Below, in pieces: positions 23,577-39,962 of a DNA stretch of 64,000 nt; position 1 is the stretch's first letter, and every line of letters starts with the position of its first letter. The DNA is taken from contig NMRA01000093.1 of NCBI GenBank assembly GCA_002633005.1, positions 510,102 to 574,101 on the forward strand. Reading direction: 5' to 3'. A program made the translations under genes and the position numbers. The notes beneath the pieces are model-generated. The model was given only the letters and a program-made list of their open reading frames with translations, was not told the origin of the DNA and searched no databases. Origin of the DNA: Phoronis australis (lineage: Eukaryota > Phoronida > Phoronidae).

Positions 23577-26500
23577 TGAGTGACCATAACATAGACGGCT
23601 TTTACACCCCTATAGGCACCACTCCATTGACAGAAATACCGACACGCATATATTTTGGCTATGGGTGGTGTCATTCCGTCTGATGGTGCGATTTTGTTCG
23701 GTGTGATTACGCTGAACAAGCAGGGCCAAGGCCGCAGGGTACAGTTCAGTGACCGTCTCATGGCTAGAAAAATCTAGCCAACATCATGTGCTATCATACT
23801 GCTACAAAGAGACTTGCTGGCTGGTAATGTCCACGATAAACAATTCATAAATAGCCCCGCAACCAACATCAACTCCGTAAAGACGGAAAACCAGCGACCC
23901 AAACATGTCAGGAAAACGATACAAAAACAACACAGAGAACGATATATGTGTATATTTCATGCTCGACTACAGTTCGATTTCAAGGCTGTTCATTTTGAAC
24001 CTTATACAACTCTGTTCTCTTACCAAGAACAGCTAGCGAGATCCTTTTCGCATGTATAACTGGATTCAACGCACCATCCAGGAAACTCTTCAACAGAAGA
24101 CATGTCAGTAATTTGGTCTAGCTAAAGTTTTGTTAGATAAACTAGACATAGACAAGCAGGCTACTCACAGTTGGTTCAGTGAATATCATTGGATCTACTC
24201 AATACAGTAAAGTGAATGTTTGCTACTTGTACAATATTGCACTATCCAAAACAAAATAATATGCAAATAGCTCATATACTAGTCACTATCAGTATTCTAA
24301 TGGTGAACCGTCCAATACTTATTCATGATTTGTGTGATTCACTGCTGAGCAAACTAACAGCTGTTAACATCAAACCCCAAGATCTGTCAGCTCATCTCTA
24401 GTATATAAAATATTAAATATTTTTAACTCTATGTTAATCTATGTCATATTTCTATGAAAAATATGGAACAAATTTTTATGACAAACTTCAAGTTAACCCA
24501 ATTCATTTTCACCGTCATCCAATAGATTGGGGAGAGGTAACATTTCACTTTTAAATCTCAGTAAACAACGTTTGTAAAATGGCCAACAATTTGATTAACC
24601 ATTGCCAACACCCCTATATGGGTCCCACTTCATATAACACACTAAAGTGATTAAATTTGAGATTCACACAACACAAAATGGTTGCATGCAATCTCAATGA
24701 CTTAGGGACTATAAACTTGACTAGACATTACAGATCACTGATTTAAGAAGGCTAGTCTATTGAAAGACTTGATTCGCTAAACAATTCTTCATTGGGGCCA
24801 CTGCAAATGGATAGTTGAGCTTAGTACCTCAAATGACAATATACCCCACGTCCTTTGTACCGGCACACACTGAGGTAAAATGTTCACCAACTTGGAAACT
24901 ACTTTGCAGTAAACAGTGGAAATGCAGTACACACCCCTTACATCCATCCAAAGATTTGCTGTGATCAGGTTATGCAATAATTAATTTTCTTTAACAACAG
25001 AAGGTAATCACCCAAGCGTTTAGGTCACCTCATGGTATGTATGCAATTCCAATTGAAATCCCATAATTCCATTAAAGGACAAATGTTTATCCATAAACCC
25101 AAGCCCAGCCCTCTGACTCTCATAAGGTCAAGATAGGGCCAGACTGGGGTCATACATCACAATGGCAGACAGTTTGCCATGCTACACAATGCTAACACAA
25201 AGACAGAACCAGATTTTACATACACGGACTACTCACGTGCATTTAGCCAAATCAAAAGGCTAATAGGTTGCTTCTTTAAAGTGTGAAATACAACATCCAA
25301 ATTTTGACAAAACGGGAGAACAAGCAATGAGATACACAGAATGATATTCTACTAATAATTATGAAGAGATTAAAAGTTTTTAAAAAATATATCAAATTAA
25401 CAAGAACAGCGACACTTTTCGTCTGTCAAATGCCGTCATAATCTTTCTTTTCTTTGCGATTTCCTTTATCACTTTCTGTTGACTAACTATGACGCCTATG
25501 GCATGCAGTGAGCCTCCTATTACAATACAATCTAATATCTATCTTCCTACCCAGTTCCAAATAACTTGTCGACGGATGCACCCTACAAGCAGAAAATGCC
25601 ACAACATAGAGAACACATGCAGAATGAAGAAAGTTTTGATTTTAAAAACATTTGCCAAAGTTTAAAGTCCCAATGCATCTATCTTTGGTTAACCAAACAT
25701 TTAATGTCATTGACTTTCTTAGATAGATGAAGATGTCTCATTACAATGGATTGCGTCAACTCATTCGGGCAAAGCAAAATGAAACCAACCAGTGAAAATG
25801 GTGGCTTCCTGAATGACATCTCACAAATCTCAGACCATTAAAACGACAATTGTGAAACTCTTGAAATCTCTACCACCAGAAATGTGTGTGAATCAACTAT
25901 GACTCATAACTGTTTGGTTCCAGTGTTTTTTCAACCCTAATCTGTACTTTGACAGTAAACAACACATAAGCTAAAATTTGATAACGAAATCAACAAACAA
26001 AAGATGGAATTAAAACATCCAACCGTGGTTTCCATTCATACTGAATACATTTTCCATATGTTTCAATAATTTCCGCAAGGTATATAATTTAAATTTTCAT
26101 CGCCCACAAAAGTACATATACAGTAATATTCGCTAATGATGGTTGTCAAAAATAAACGAATGAAGGAACAAGTGATATACGGCAGTTTTTCACTCATCTA
26201 GCACATAATACAGCAGATAAGTAAAATTTGATTTTGTAGAAGTTTTCCACAACAAGAAGCTGATACCAGCATGGTCTGTATTGTGCAGATGTTGTAAAAC
26301 TACATTTGGTTAAATTACCATATTTGCAGCAAGCTTTTGAGAAGTGGAAAAATGTAAATTTTGACAATTATTTTTGTGCTAAGCAAGTGGAGAATTACAG
26401 AAGCTTGCGAAATGAGGGTTTCTTTCGCGGAGTTTTACCCTTTTTCATTTTTCACGAGATAACCATGCATGGAATCTTTTTTGTAATTTTTCTGATTTTT

Positions 26501-26837
26501 CACGATGAATGGGAACCAGCCTTATCTACACAAATTTTGCAAAAAAGCACAAAGAAAACAGTGACGCAAGTCATTATTTCCCATTAACCATTCTGTTGAC
26601 AGTTGCACCCTGAAATGATTGAAGATTGTTTGAAAATACAGTTCTTAAATACACAAAAGCCACAAAACAACAAGGTCAGTGAAAAAAATTTGACAGTTTA
26701 ATTCAAAATCAAAGTTTGCTTCAGAAAAACTAGCTCAAGGCATCAAAACATTTGTGCGCACAATCAGGTATGCGAATGCACAATCAGGTATGCGTATGCA
26801 CAAACTTGCGAGCATAAAGTCCAAAACACAAGCCGAG

Positions 26838-26895
26838 AGTTTAAAATTGCAAGTTTACCAACTTACATAGGTTGGTATACTTGAAATTTTAAACT
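26838..26895. repeat. Inverted repeat / hairpin, copy 1
   Basis: Arms of about 25 bases (AGTTTAAAATTGCAAGTTTA... and its near complement) surround a short loop ACTTACATAG-like centre. In copy 2 (33365-33422) the match is better, with a single mismatch. It may be a minimal foldback or MITE-like sequence. Confidence 0.75.
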
Positions 26896-27918
26896 GTCTG
26901 CTAGTATTTTTGTACCGCACTCTATAAGTGTAGCCTTGTGTACCCATACACCAGACTGTGCCCACAAACGTATGGGTGACTTGTAGCTTGAAAAGATGCA
27001 GCAGACTGAACTAAACTCTGCTTTTGTTTACAACATTACTGTGTAAAATTTGGAAAGCTAACTTGGCATCTTTGACAATCTCAAAATTGAGATTTCCTGG
27101 CCTTCAATACCTATTTTTATTGTATGACGTCACAGGCATCTGCATGACATCTATTTGTTTAGCCAAATATCTACAAAACTATAGAACTTAACTCGATATA
27201 TTTTCTGAAAGTAGACAGATGAAGTGTTTAAATTTTTGGCTAAAGCAATCTTACTGATTGGTCATGTGACCATAACTATTGGGTAAAACTTAGCAAAAAG
27301 AAAGATAGTAATACACTCTTTTGTATGAGCAGAGCCCCAGAAATCCCTTTTGCATCACATCTACGTTCCATTCACTAGTAAGATACTCATAGCAAAACGA
27401 AAAACGGTACAAATTACTTAGTGGCCAAATTCCCATTGATACTATTATTCAAGTTGAAATCTCAAAAATGCTTTCAGAATTTCTTAATGGAAAAAGGAAT
27501 AATTACATATGCAATTCCCAAATGTTGTAAAAATCCCCTTTAAACATGTCACATGGTCAGCCCCACCAGTTCTATCCACATTCCAGTCTCACTAGGGCGC
27601 TAGTCATCAATAGAGTGACTCTATTCACTAGGTCACATAGTGAGGGTACCTTAACGCTGATTCTTATCAGATCATACCCAACTAGAAGGATTGAAAGCAT
27701 ACGGACTGTGCTTCTCATTTTCTCTTTGACATGAAAACCAAATTGAATGGAAACTATAAAACCTGAATAAGTGAGTAAAATTAGACTATGTGGGCTCTTG
27801 AATTTTCACTTGCAACAAAAAAGCAAGCCCTTTGAAAAATGTCAATTTTAGCAATCGCCTTCGTCCCAAATAGCAAGATGGCAAACGAGTCATAAACAGA
27901 GTGAGATAGTCTTAGCTT

Positions 27919-28163
<245 letters not shown>

Positions 28164-28538
28164 TCACAGAAAATGTTCATGTCAGCCCGGCTCAATGGTC
28201 ATAAAGTTCAACAAAACATTTACTTGGTGTCGCAAAATGGAATTCACAAAATTTCTACGTCATGTACTAACATCAAAGCACTGTTTGCTCTAATATAAAA
28301 ATTAGAGAACGAAATCCTATTCCTGCAACAACATTATAGCAAAATGTCTAGATATTAAGTTTTAATCTTATGTGGAGCTATCTACTTTGAAACCCAAACT
28401 GTTGTTCAGTGCATAAGCACTACACTCTCCTCAAAGACTTTCATTTCCCTTTGTCTTATCCTCATTTCTCTCACGTAACTGGGTAAACTATTTTTTTCAT
28501 ATGAAGGGACAGGACTCGTTTTTGTGACAAATGTATTA

Positions 28539-28712
28539 CCGTAATCGTTCGGGTTAACGCCCTGGGCGGTTAAATTGGCGAACCCAAAAAATCGGGGGTG
28601 GGCGGTTAACCAGACATGGGCGCTTAAACGTGAAATTTCAAGAAATCGGGGGGGAGCGGTTAACTGAACATGGGCGCTTATTACGACCGGCAACCGCCCT
28701 GGGCGGTTAATC
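28539..28712. repeat. GGGCGGTTAA-type repeat element at a duplication junction
   Basis: The segment begins and ends with palindromic CGCCCTGGGCGGTTAA motifs and holds two internal direct repeats of about 70 bp (AAATCGGGGG...GCGGTTAAC...CATGGGCGCTTA). It starts exactly where the match between the two 6-kb copies stops, so it looks like a small insertion or unrelated contig end. Confidence 0.6.
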
Positions 28713-29019
28713 TTACCTTATGATCTGAGTCACCACACGTACTAAGCCACATACTGGGATCGCCTAAAACTTTGAAAAGAACTTTATCGCCACCAAGTGC
28801 GTACTCTGCGCACTCTAATTAACAAATAGTTTCGAAAATGTAGAGTGTGGTCAAACTCCGAACGCTTGCATAGAAAGTTTGCTACATAATATGGCGCCTC
28901 AGGTGAGACCGATTATTGCGAATTATGCTCATTATTTCACTATACTTCGCAGACGTTGAACATGTTCACCTGCGTAGCAGACGGTAGCTGTGCTGTCGTT
29001 TTAACCCAGTTGTGGTCAC

Positions 29020-29020
29020 N
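29020..29020. other. Single undetermined base at assembly junction
   Basis: One N separates unrelated sequence (28713-29019, nothing recognised) from the start of duplicate copy 2 at 29021. Copy 2 starts abruptly in the middle of the Penelope-like element, as expected at a contig join. Confidence 0.9.
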
Positions 29021-30107
29021 GAGGTACTACAAGAATATCCTATTACTTTGTACGACATAAGTACCATTTAGAAACATCGATGGCAAACTGTATTTATAAA
29101 TCAATGGATCACCTCTCGGACCAACTTTTGCTGACTTTTACAGGTGCAACCTTGGAACTAAGGTTATTGATAGTCCTCCAGAGAAGCCTAACATGTACTG
29201 CAGGTATGTTGATGATATTTTTATCATTGTTAACCATGACAAGCTGATGGAGATCAAACTTGCTTTTGAGCAAAATTCGGTATTAAAATTCACGCAGCAA
29301 TTACCAGTAAGCAACAAGCTTCCGTTCTTAGACCTACTTGTTGATTATGATGAATCTGGCATTAAAACCCCAGTATATTATGGGAAACCCGGTCAACATA
29401 TGATGGGGTTTGTTTACATAAAACCAGCCAATGTCCTCTGAAATATAAGCTCTCTGATTTGACAAGCTTTTTGAAAAGAGCATAATTATTCTACTTGCTC
29501 AGATTGGGAAACCTTTTAGCACTGAGTGTAATCGTATTAAGCAAATTATGATAATATAACAGTTACAGTAATAAGTTTGTTGGTCAGAATATGAAACTTC
29601 ATAAGCCGCTTACAGAAGCCTGTGCGTTTAAAACAAATAGGTGGTTGTACCAATTAACTTCTACCGCAACTAATTCAATTCACGTTATATTGAAGATGAA
29701 CGAGTTTTAAAAGGGGTCATCCGTCGGTTAAGACCCTTAAGCCAGAAGATAGCCTTTCGTTAATTATATTTCACCAAAACCATAAAACTAAAGATCTTGT
29801 TGTTAAAAACAATATGTGCACAAAGTCCGTCCGAATGTTAGCCAAAACTGATTTGATTTATCAGTTCAATTGCCCTCACAACGAATGTATTCGTTCAAAC
29901 ACTGATTGCTCAAGGTATGTTGGTTATACAACTTGCACTTTATCTCGCCGGTTATCTTTTCATTTACAAAATGGATCCATTAAAGATCACTTTCAAACAC
30001 TACACAAAAAGAAAATTTCCCATTCAGATATTGTTGACAATACTGTCGTCAGGTATTTTGAACGGGACTCCTTTCGTTTGAAAATTCTCGAAGCTATTGG
30101 TCCTTGA
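29021..30107 (+). pseudogene. Penelope-like element, RT plus GIY-YIG, copy 2 (5' truncated at the join)
   Basis: This has the same order as copy 1: the catalytic MYCRYVDDIF (from 29193), LPFLDLLV, YKLSDLTSFLKRA, and the GIY-YIG part 29814-30107 with YVGYTTCTLSRRLSFH. It shares the frame breaks of copy 1, so decay preceded the split of the copies. The segment before the YVDD box lacks nine bases around the GVSMGSP motif relative to copy 1, leaving INGSPLGP-like remains. The FTNVP segment is absent because the join cuts it off. Confidence 0.85.
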
Positions 30108-33100
30108 TGAGTGACCATAACATAGACGGCTTTTACACCCCTATAGGCACCACTCCATTGACAGAAATACCGACACGCATAAATTTTGGCTATGGGTGGT
30201 GTCATTCCGTCTGATGGTGCGATATTGTTCGGTGTGATTACGCTGAACAAGCAGGGGAAAGGCCGCAGGGTACAGTTCAGTGACCGCCTCATGGCTAGAA
30301 AAATCTAGCCAACATCATGTGCTATCATACTGCTACAAAGAGACTTGCTGGCTGGTAATGTCCACGATAAACAATTCATAAATAGCCCCGCAACCAACAT
30401 CAACTCCGTAAAGACGGAAAACCAGCGACCCAAACATGCCAGGAAAACGATACAAAAACAACACAGAGAACGATATATGTGTATATTTCATGCTCGACTA
30501 CAGTTCGATTTCAAGGCTGTTCATTTTGAACGTTATACAACTCTGTTCTCTTACCAAGAACAGCTAGCGAGATCCTTTTCGGATGTATAACTGAATTCAA
30601 CGCACCATCCAGGAAACTCTTCAACAGAAGACATGTCAGTAATTTGGTCAAGCTAAAGTTTTGTTAGATTAACTAGACATAGACAAGCAGGCTACTCACA
30701 CTTGGTTCAGTGAATATCATTGGATCTACTCAATACACTGAGGTGAATGTTTGCTACTTGTACAATATTGCACTATCCAAAACAAAATAATATGCAAATA
30801 GCTCATATACTAGTCACTATCAGTATTCTAATGGTGAACTGTCCAATACTTATTCATGATTTGTGTGATTCACTGCTGAGCAAACTAACAGCTGTTAACA
30901 TCAAACCCCAAGATCTGTCAGCTCATCTCTAGTATATAAAATATTAAATATTTTAAACTCTATGTTAATCTATGTCGTATTTCTATGAAAAATATGGAAC
31001 AAATTTTTATGACAAACTTCGAGTTAACCCAATTCATTCAGTATTCATTTTCACCGTCATCCAATAGATTGGGGAAAGGTAACATTTCACTTTTAAATCT
31101 CAGTAAACAACGTTTGTAAAATGGCCAACAATTTGATTAACCAACACCCCTATATGGGTCCCACTTCATGTCACACTAAAGTGATTAAATTTGAGATTCA
31201 CACAACACAAAATGGTTGCATGCAATCTCACTGACTTAGGGACTATAAACTTGACTATACATTACAGATCACTGATTTAAGAAGGCTAGTCTATTGAAAG
31301 ACTTGATTTGCTAAACAATTCTTCATTGGGGCCACTGCAAATGGATAGTTGAGCTTAGTACCTCTAATGACCCCACTTCCTTTGTACCTGCACAGGCTGA
31401 GGCAAAATGTTCACTGACTTGGAAACTACTTTGCAGTAAACAGTGGAAATGCAGTACACACCCCTTAAGTCCATCCAAAGATTTGTTGTGATCAGGTAAT
31501 GCAATAATTAATTTTCTTTAACAACAGAAGGTAATCACCCAAGCGTTTAGGTCACCTCATGGTATGTATGCAATTCCAATTGAAATCCCATAATTCCATT
31601 AAAGGACAAATGTTTATCCCACAAATGTTTATCGGATAAACCCAAGCCCAGCCCTCTGACTCTCATAAGGTCAAAATGGGGCCAGACTGGGGTCATACAT
31701 CACAATGGCAGACAGTTTGCCATGCTACACAATGCTAATACAAAGACAGAACCAGATTTTACATACACGGACTACTCACGTGCATTTAGCCAAATCAAAA
31801 GGCTAATAGGTTGCTTCTTTAAAGTGTGAAATACAACATCCAAATTTTGACAAAACGGGAGAACAAGCAATGAGATACACAGAATGATATTCTACTAATA
31901 ATTATGAAGAGATTAAAAGTTTTTAAAAAATATATCAAATTAACAAGAACAGCGACACTTTTCGTCTGTCAAATGCCGTCATAATCTTTCTTTTCTTTGC
32001 GATTTCCTTTATCACTTTCTGTTGACTAACTATGACGCCTATGGCATGCAGTGAGCCTCCTATTACAATACAATCTAATATCTATCTTCCTACCCAGTTC
32101 CAAATAACTTGTCGACGGATGCACCCTACAAGCAGAAAATGCCACAACATAGAGAACACATGCAGAATGAAGAAAGTTTTGATTTTAAAAACATTTGCCA
32201 AAGTTTAAAGTCCCAATGCATCTATCTTTGGTTAACCAAACATTTAATGTCATTGACTTTCTTAGATAGATGAAGATGTCTCATTAAAATGGATTGCGTC
32301 AACTCATTCGGGCAAAGCAGAATGAAACCAACCAGTGAAAATGGTGGCTTCCTGAATGACATCCCACAAATCTCAGACCATTAAAACGACAATTGTGAAA
32401 CTCTTGAAATATCTACCACCAGAGATGTGTGTGAATCAACTATGACTCATAACTGTTTGGTTCCAGTGTTTTTCAACCCTAATGTACTTTGACAGTAAAC
32501 AACACAAAAGCTAAAATTTGATAACAAAATCAACAAACAAAAGATGGAATTAAAACATCCGACCGTGGTTTCCATTCATACTGAATACTTTTTCCATACG
32601 TTTCAATAATTTCCGCAAGGTATACAATTTAAATTTTCATCGCCCACAACAAGTACATATACAGTAATATTCGCTAATGATGGTTGTCAAAAATAAACGA
32701 ATGAAGGAACAAGTGATATACGGCAGTTTTTCACTCATCTAGCACATAATATGGCAGATAGGTAAAATTTGATTTTGTTGAATTTCTCCACAACAAGAAT
32801 CTGATACCAGCATCATCTGTATTGTGCAGATGTAAAACTACATTTGGTTAAGTTACCATATTTTCAGCAAGCTTTTGAGAAGTGGAAAATGTAAATTTTG
32901 ACAATTATTTTTGTGCTAAGCAAGTGGAGAATTACAGAAACTTGCGAAATTAGGGTTTCTTTCGCGGAGTTTTCATTTTTCACGAGATAATCATGCATGG
33001 AATCTTTTTTGTAATTTTTCTGATTTTTCATGATGAATGGGAACCGGCCTTATCTACAAATTTTGCAAAAAAGCACAAAGAAAACACGTGTCATTATTTC

Positions 33101-33364
33101 CCATTAACCATTCTGTTGACAGTTGCACCCTGAAATGATTGAAGATTGTTTGAAAATACAGTTCTTAAATACACAAAAGCCACAAAACAACAAGGTCAGT
33201 GAAAAAAAATTTGATAGTTTAATTCAAAGTCAAAGTCTGCTTCAGAAAAACTAGCTCATGGCATCAAAACATTTGTGCGCACAATCAGGTATGCGAATGC
33301 ACAATCAGGTATGCATATGCACAAACCAGCACTTGCGAGCATTAAGTCCAAAACACAAGCCGAG

Positions 33365-33422
33365 AGTTTAAAATTGCAAGTTTACCAACTTACGTAGGTT
33401 GGTAAACTTGAAATTTTAAACT
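33365..33422. repeat. Inverted repeat / hairpin, copy 2
   Basis: Two 25-base arms with one mismatch pair around the loop TTACGTAG. It is the counterpart of 26838-26895 and slightly more perfect. Confidence 0.8.
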
Positions 33423-33818
33423 GTCCGCTAGTATTTTTGTACTGCACTCTAAAAGTGTAGCCTTGTGTCCCCATATACCAGACTGTGCCCACAAACGTAT
33501 GGGTGACCTTGTAGCTTCAAAAGATGCAGCAGACTGAACTAAACTCTGCTTTTGTTTACAACTTTACTGTGTAAAATTTGGAAAGCTAACTTAGCATCTT
33601 TGACAATCATAAATTGAGATTTCCTGGCCTTCAATACCAATTTTTATTGTATGACGTCACAAGCATCTGCATGTCTATTTGTTTAGCCAAATATCTACAA
33701 AACTATAGAACTTAACTCAATATATTTTCTGAAAGTAGACAGATGAAGCGTTTAAATTTTGGGCTAAAGCAATCTTACTGATTGGTTATGTGACCATAAC
33801 TATTAGGTAAAACTTAGC

Positions 33819-33967
33819 AAAAAGAAAGATACACTCTTTTGTACGAGCAGAGCCCCAAAAAGAAAGATACACTTTTTGTACGAGCAGAGCCCCAAAAAGA
33901 AAGATACACTTTTTGTACGAGCAGAGCCCCAAAAAGAAAGATACACTTTTTGTACAAGCAGAGCCCC
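33819..33967. repeat. 37-bp minisatellite, four units
   Basis: The unit begins AAAAAGAAAGATACACTTTT and ends GAGCAGAGCCCC. Four nearly identical units lie head to tail. The other copy of the block has one unit only (27297-27342). Confidence 0.95.
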
Positions 33968-34727
33968 AGAAATCGCTTTTGCATCACATCTAGGTTACAT
34001 TCACTAGTAAGATACAGCAAAACGAAAAATGGTACAAATTACTTAGTGGCCAAATTCCCATCGATACTATTATTCAAGTTGAAATCTCAAAAATGCTTTC
34101 AGAATTTCTTAACTATCTTTTCCATTTTTCAATTTTTTGCAACTTTCAATCCTTTAATAAAAATCATTGGAGTTCCATTTTTAATAGAAAAAGGAATTAT
34201 TACATGCAATTCCCACATGTTGTAAAAATCTCCATTAAACAAGATAAAGATCGATTTGGAGAAATCTTTTGAATTTCTCCAATGCCACATGGTCAGCCCC
34301 ACCAGTTCTATCCACATTCCAGTCTCACTAGGGCGCTAGTCATCAATAGAGTGATTCTATTCACTAAGTCACATAGTGAGGGTACCTTAATGCTGATTCT
34401 TATCAGATAATACCCAACTAGGATTGAAAGCATACAGAATGTGTTTATCATTTTCTTTTTGGCATGAAAACTAAATTGAATGGAAACTATAAAACCTGAC
34501 TAAGTGAGTAAAATTAGACTATGTGGGTTCTTGAACTTTCACTTGCAACAAAAAGCGAGTCCTTTGAAAAATGTCAATTTTAGCAATCACCTTCGTCCCA
34601 AATAGCAACATGGCACACAAGTCATAAACAGAGTGAGATAGTCTTAGCTTCATCGTCTGCTGTGTCAGTTATCAGCCAATCACAATTCACAGCTTCATCG
34701 TCTGCTGTGTCAGTTATCAGCCAATCA

Positions 34728-34895
<168 letters not shown>

Positions 34896-35274
34896 TCACA
34901 GAAAATGTTCATGTCAGCCCGGCTCAATGGTCATAAAGTTCAACAAAACATTTACATGGTGTCGCAAAATGGAATTCACAAAATTTCTACGTCATTTACT
35001 AACATCAAAGCACAATGCTGACATAAAAAAAATTTTTACAGAGAACGAAATCATATTCCTGCAACAACATTATAGCAAAATGTCTAGATATTAAGTTCTA
35101 ATCTAATGTGGAGCTATCTACTTTGAAACCCATACTGTTGTTCAGGGCATAAGCACTACACTCTCCTCAAAGACTTTTATTTCCCTTTGTCTTATCCTCA
35201 TTTCTCTCACGTAACTGGGTAAACTATTTTTTTCATATGAAGGGACAGGACTCGTTTTTGTGACAAATGTATTA

Positions 35275-35486
35275 AGTTCTTGTATTCAAAATGATTTGTT
35301 TGCCTTACCTACAAATGTCAATGAAATGAACTCATTCCTAACACAATCAATAATTCGTAGTTACCACTCTCCTCTAATTTGAGTACAGAATAAACTGTGA
35401 CTAATAACCAAAGGTGCATGGATTGAAGCTTTCACAGTGCACCAGGTGGCACTTGCAACACCGCATACAACTTCATTAACACTCAC
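35275..35486. other. Ferlin intron
   Basis: Intronic single-copy sequence begins here, to the right of the duplicated block. Nothing else is seen. Confidence 0.6.
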
Positions 35487-35596
35487 TGTGGTGGGTCCAA
35501 GTGGGGGTTCATATTGGGTTCATCCTGCCCAAGACCGGCTGGCTTTTGTTCAACTTCTTCCTGAGTTAGAACTTCAATCTCCATTTCAATTTTGCC
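35487..35596 (-). CDS. Ferlin exon: linker between C2G and the membrane anchor
   Basis: The exon follows TTTACAG and ends before GTGAGT. It reads GKIEMEIEVLTQEEVEQKPA, then GLGQDEPNMNPHLDPP. 'DEPNMNPxLxxP' is a strongly conserved ferlin signature directly before RPxTSFLWF. It ends in phase 2. Confidence 0.93.
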
Positions 35597-36828
35597 CTGT
35601 AAACCACAGTAGGAATCATATTCAATATTCTCACGTTTCTGCTAACTTAGAAGCTCAAAATGTTTAGAAAACAAACAAACCATTTGTTTTCCTAAGAGAA
35701 CACCTACAGTTATTGACATTTCCAAAACAGAACAAAACACACATTTGGAGGGGGGGATGAATTTATAAATTAAAAAGGGTCTATGAAAAATCATCTTTGG
35801 GGAAGGTGAATCAACACCATTTTTGGTTTTGATAAGGGTTAGGAATTTGCAAAAAAGGGTGAAAATGTCGTTATGGGCTTACATTTAAATACAATATGTT
35901 GCTCAATGCCTTATTTGGGGAAACACAGCAGGGCAGACATTTTCCCAAACTTTTTAAACACACTTTGCCTTGGCAACACAAAGACAAATATCCTGCAGGT
36001 TTGGGTATAATGTAAATTGCTGACCCTTTTGTCTGGAGGCAATATGTGGAGTCTAATGTCAGTGAAGGGCACAAGTGGCTGACTATTGCAGGCTGTGATT
36101 GGGGATCAACAAGGAGATTTGTGAGCATGTACCTGTTACGAACAAGGAAGTGTTCACTAATTCCATCCCTTTCAGGGCTATTAACATCAGGGTTATGTAA
36201 GACCCTCGAAAAATTGGCAAAATGTGGGAAAATTCAGAACATCACATCTCAGAAATAGTTGATTGGATTAAAGGAAGTTTAGTGCCACTTACTTTGAACT
36301 TCAAAAATAAAATTTAAACATTCTATACAAAATGTGAAGCTGCATTTTTTTAATTTGTGATTTTTTTGCTGAAAGAGCATCAATCATGAATACGTATTGC
36401 TTAAAAATAGTTTAAAGAATTTTTAAGAAAAAATGATGGAGAAAGTGTGTTTTCATTAACATATTCATCGACTTAATGAGGTGTTGAGAGCTAGATGCAC
36501 TAGCTTCAAAACAAAGACTCTATTTTACCTTCCACACCCACCCTCCACACCCCTCGCCACACCCACCCGCTACACCCACCCCCCACGCTCACCCTTCATT
36601 TTACCCTTCCGTGACACCCTCCGTTGAACCCTCTAAACCTCCAGATATATCATCCACTGACAGCCTCCAGACACAGTCTCCACACATAAGGGTCAACACT
36701 TTACACTATGCCGCATGATTGTGCCATGAATTTACATCCACTTCATATGTAAACATTTTTAAAAGGTTCATAAATGGAATGATGTTGAAATAGTGACCAT
36801 CATTGTAACACATCTCCACCCTTCTTAC
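35597..36828. other. Ferlin intron with C-rich stretch
   Basis: The only distinct element is an imperfect CCACACCCACCC repeat around 36532-36610. No exon-like pattern is seen. Confidence 0.6.
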
Positions 36829-37010
36829 CGTCAACTCTCTGGTTCCTGATTCATCACTGTAAGCCGGCCAGTAGCCTTTCACACGCCTTTGCTCAAACAA
36901 CGAGATCAGTTTGCTCTGACACGTGTTGACATCCGGTAGCTGGTCCAGTGAACAGTTTCTGCTCTTCTTCGATGGTTGAGGCATGGCGTTGAGGTTGAGC
37001 TCCAGGGTGC
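36829..37010 (-). CDS. Ferlin exon: end of C2G and FEQ-KGYWP segment
   Basis: The exon follows TGTGCAG and ends before GTAAG. It reads TLELNLNAMPQPSKKSRNCS, then SLDQLP, SLFEQRRVKGYWPAY and ESGTRELT. In dysferlin the same order (CSLDQL, SLFEQxxVKGWWP) closes the last C2 domain. The phase is 1 in and 0 out. Confidence 0.93.
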
Positions 37011-37312
37011 CTGCACAGAAACAGACCACCAGTTTGAAGGTGGTGGGAAAATATTAAGTGTTTATCAAAGAGCGACTAGATGAACAGCGAAATTTTGAGG
37101 GAGGGATTACAACCCTAACAACTACATCACGTTTATTCTTTTACTCTGACAATATGTCTGCTCCAAATTACTATGCCACCTCCCTATACCCAAACATAAT
37201 TACCCATACGCTGCACATGTGTCAGGTAACAACTTCATGGCAGCCATGGTGGTTATCAGTCTGCGTCAAGCTCGTTCGATACTAGGTTCTTCTATTTACA
37301 TTTCGTATTATA

Positions 37313-37425
37313 GTGAACATCACTACCTAGAGCTACATAGAGTGATATCACTACATAGAACTACATAGAGTGATATCAGTACATAGAGCTACATAGAGTG
37401 ATATCACTACATAGAGTGATATCAG
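37313..37425. repeat. Tandem repeat with palindromic TGATATCA units
   Basis: Units built from CTACATAGAGTGATATCA recur about five times, with GTGATATCAC palindromes. They lie in the ferlin intron between the exons at 36829 and 37845. Confidence 0.85.
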
Positions 37426-37824
37426 CTTTCAGCGAATTTCGCAAGCAAACCATATTTTGAAATAAACTGAAATATTTAGGCTATCCTGGTCAAATTTCTA
37501 GGCGGTTTAGATAGTCACTAGCATCTTGGCAATAGTCTCCATCGCATTTTCCATTCATTTTATTCAAAATATGTCTGAAAACGTCGAGTTAGCACCCTTA
37601 ACCACTCCCTGACTGGCTAAGTTTTTTAGTTGTGCTAGAAGGGAAAGCACATTTTTCTCAAAATAAGGTGTCAGGGAGCAACTTTAGGGTAACTCAACCA
37701 AACTTGACTCAAAGTAAAGCAAAGCTTTGTACTACTAAGTTTTCAAATGTGAACAAGGCGAGATAAAATCTTTACTTTTTCAACGACTGCAATTGCAGAA
37801 GTCCCGTCGTTTATCACCTCTTTA

Positions 37825-39962
<2,138 letters not shown>

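Noticed and set aside
34295-34307. Possible last ferlin exon reading NWWG and stop (also at 27559-27571)
   Set aside because: It follows an AG and is in phase 0, but there is no pyrimidine tract and no match to the known ferlin tail.
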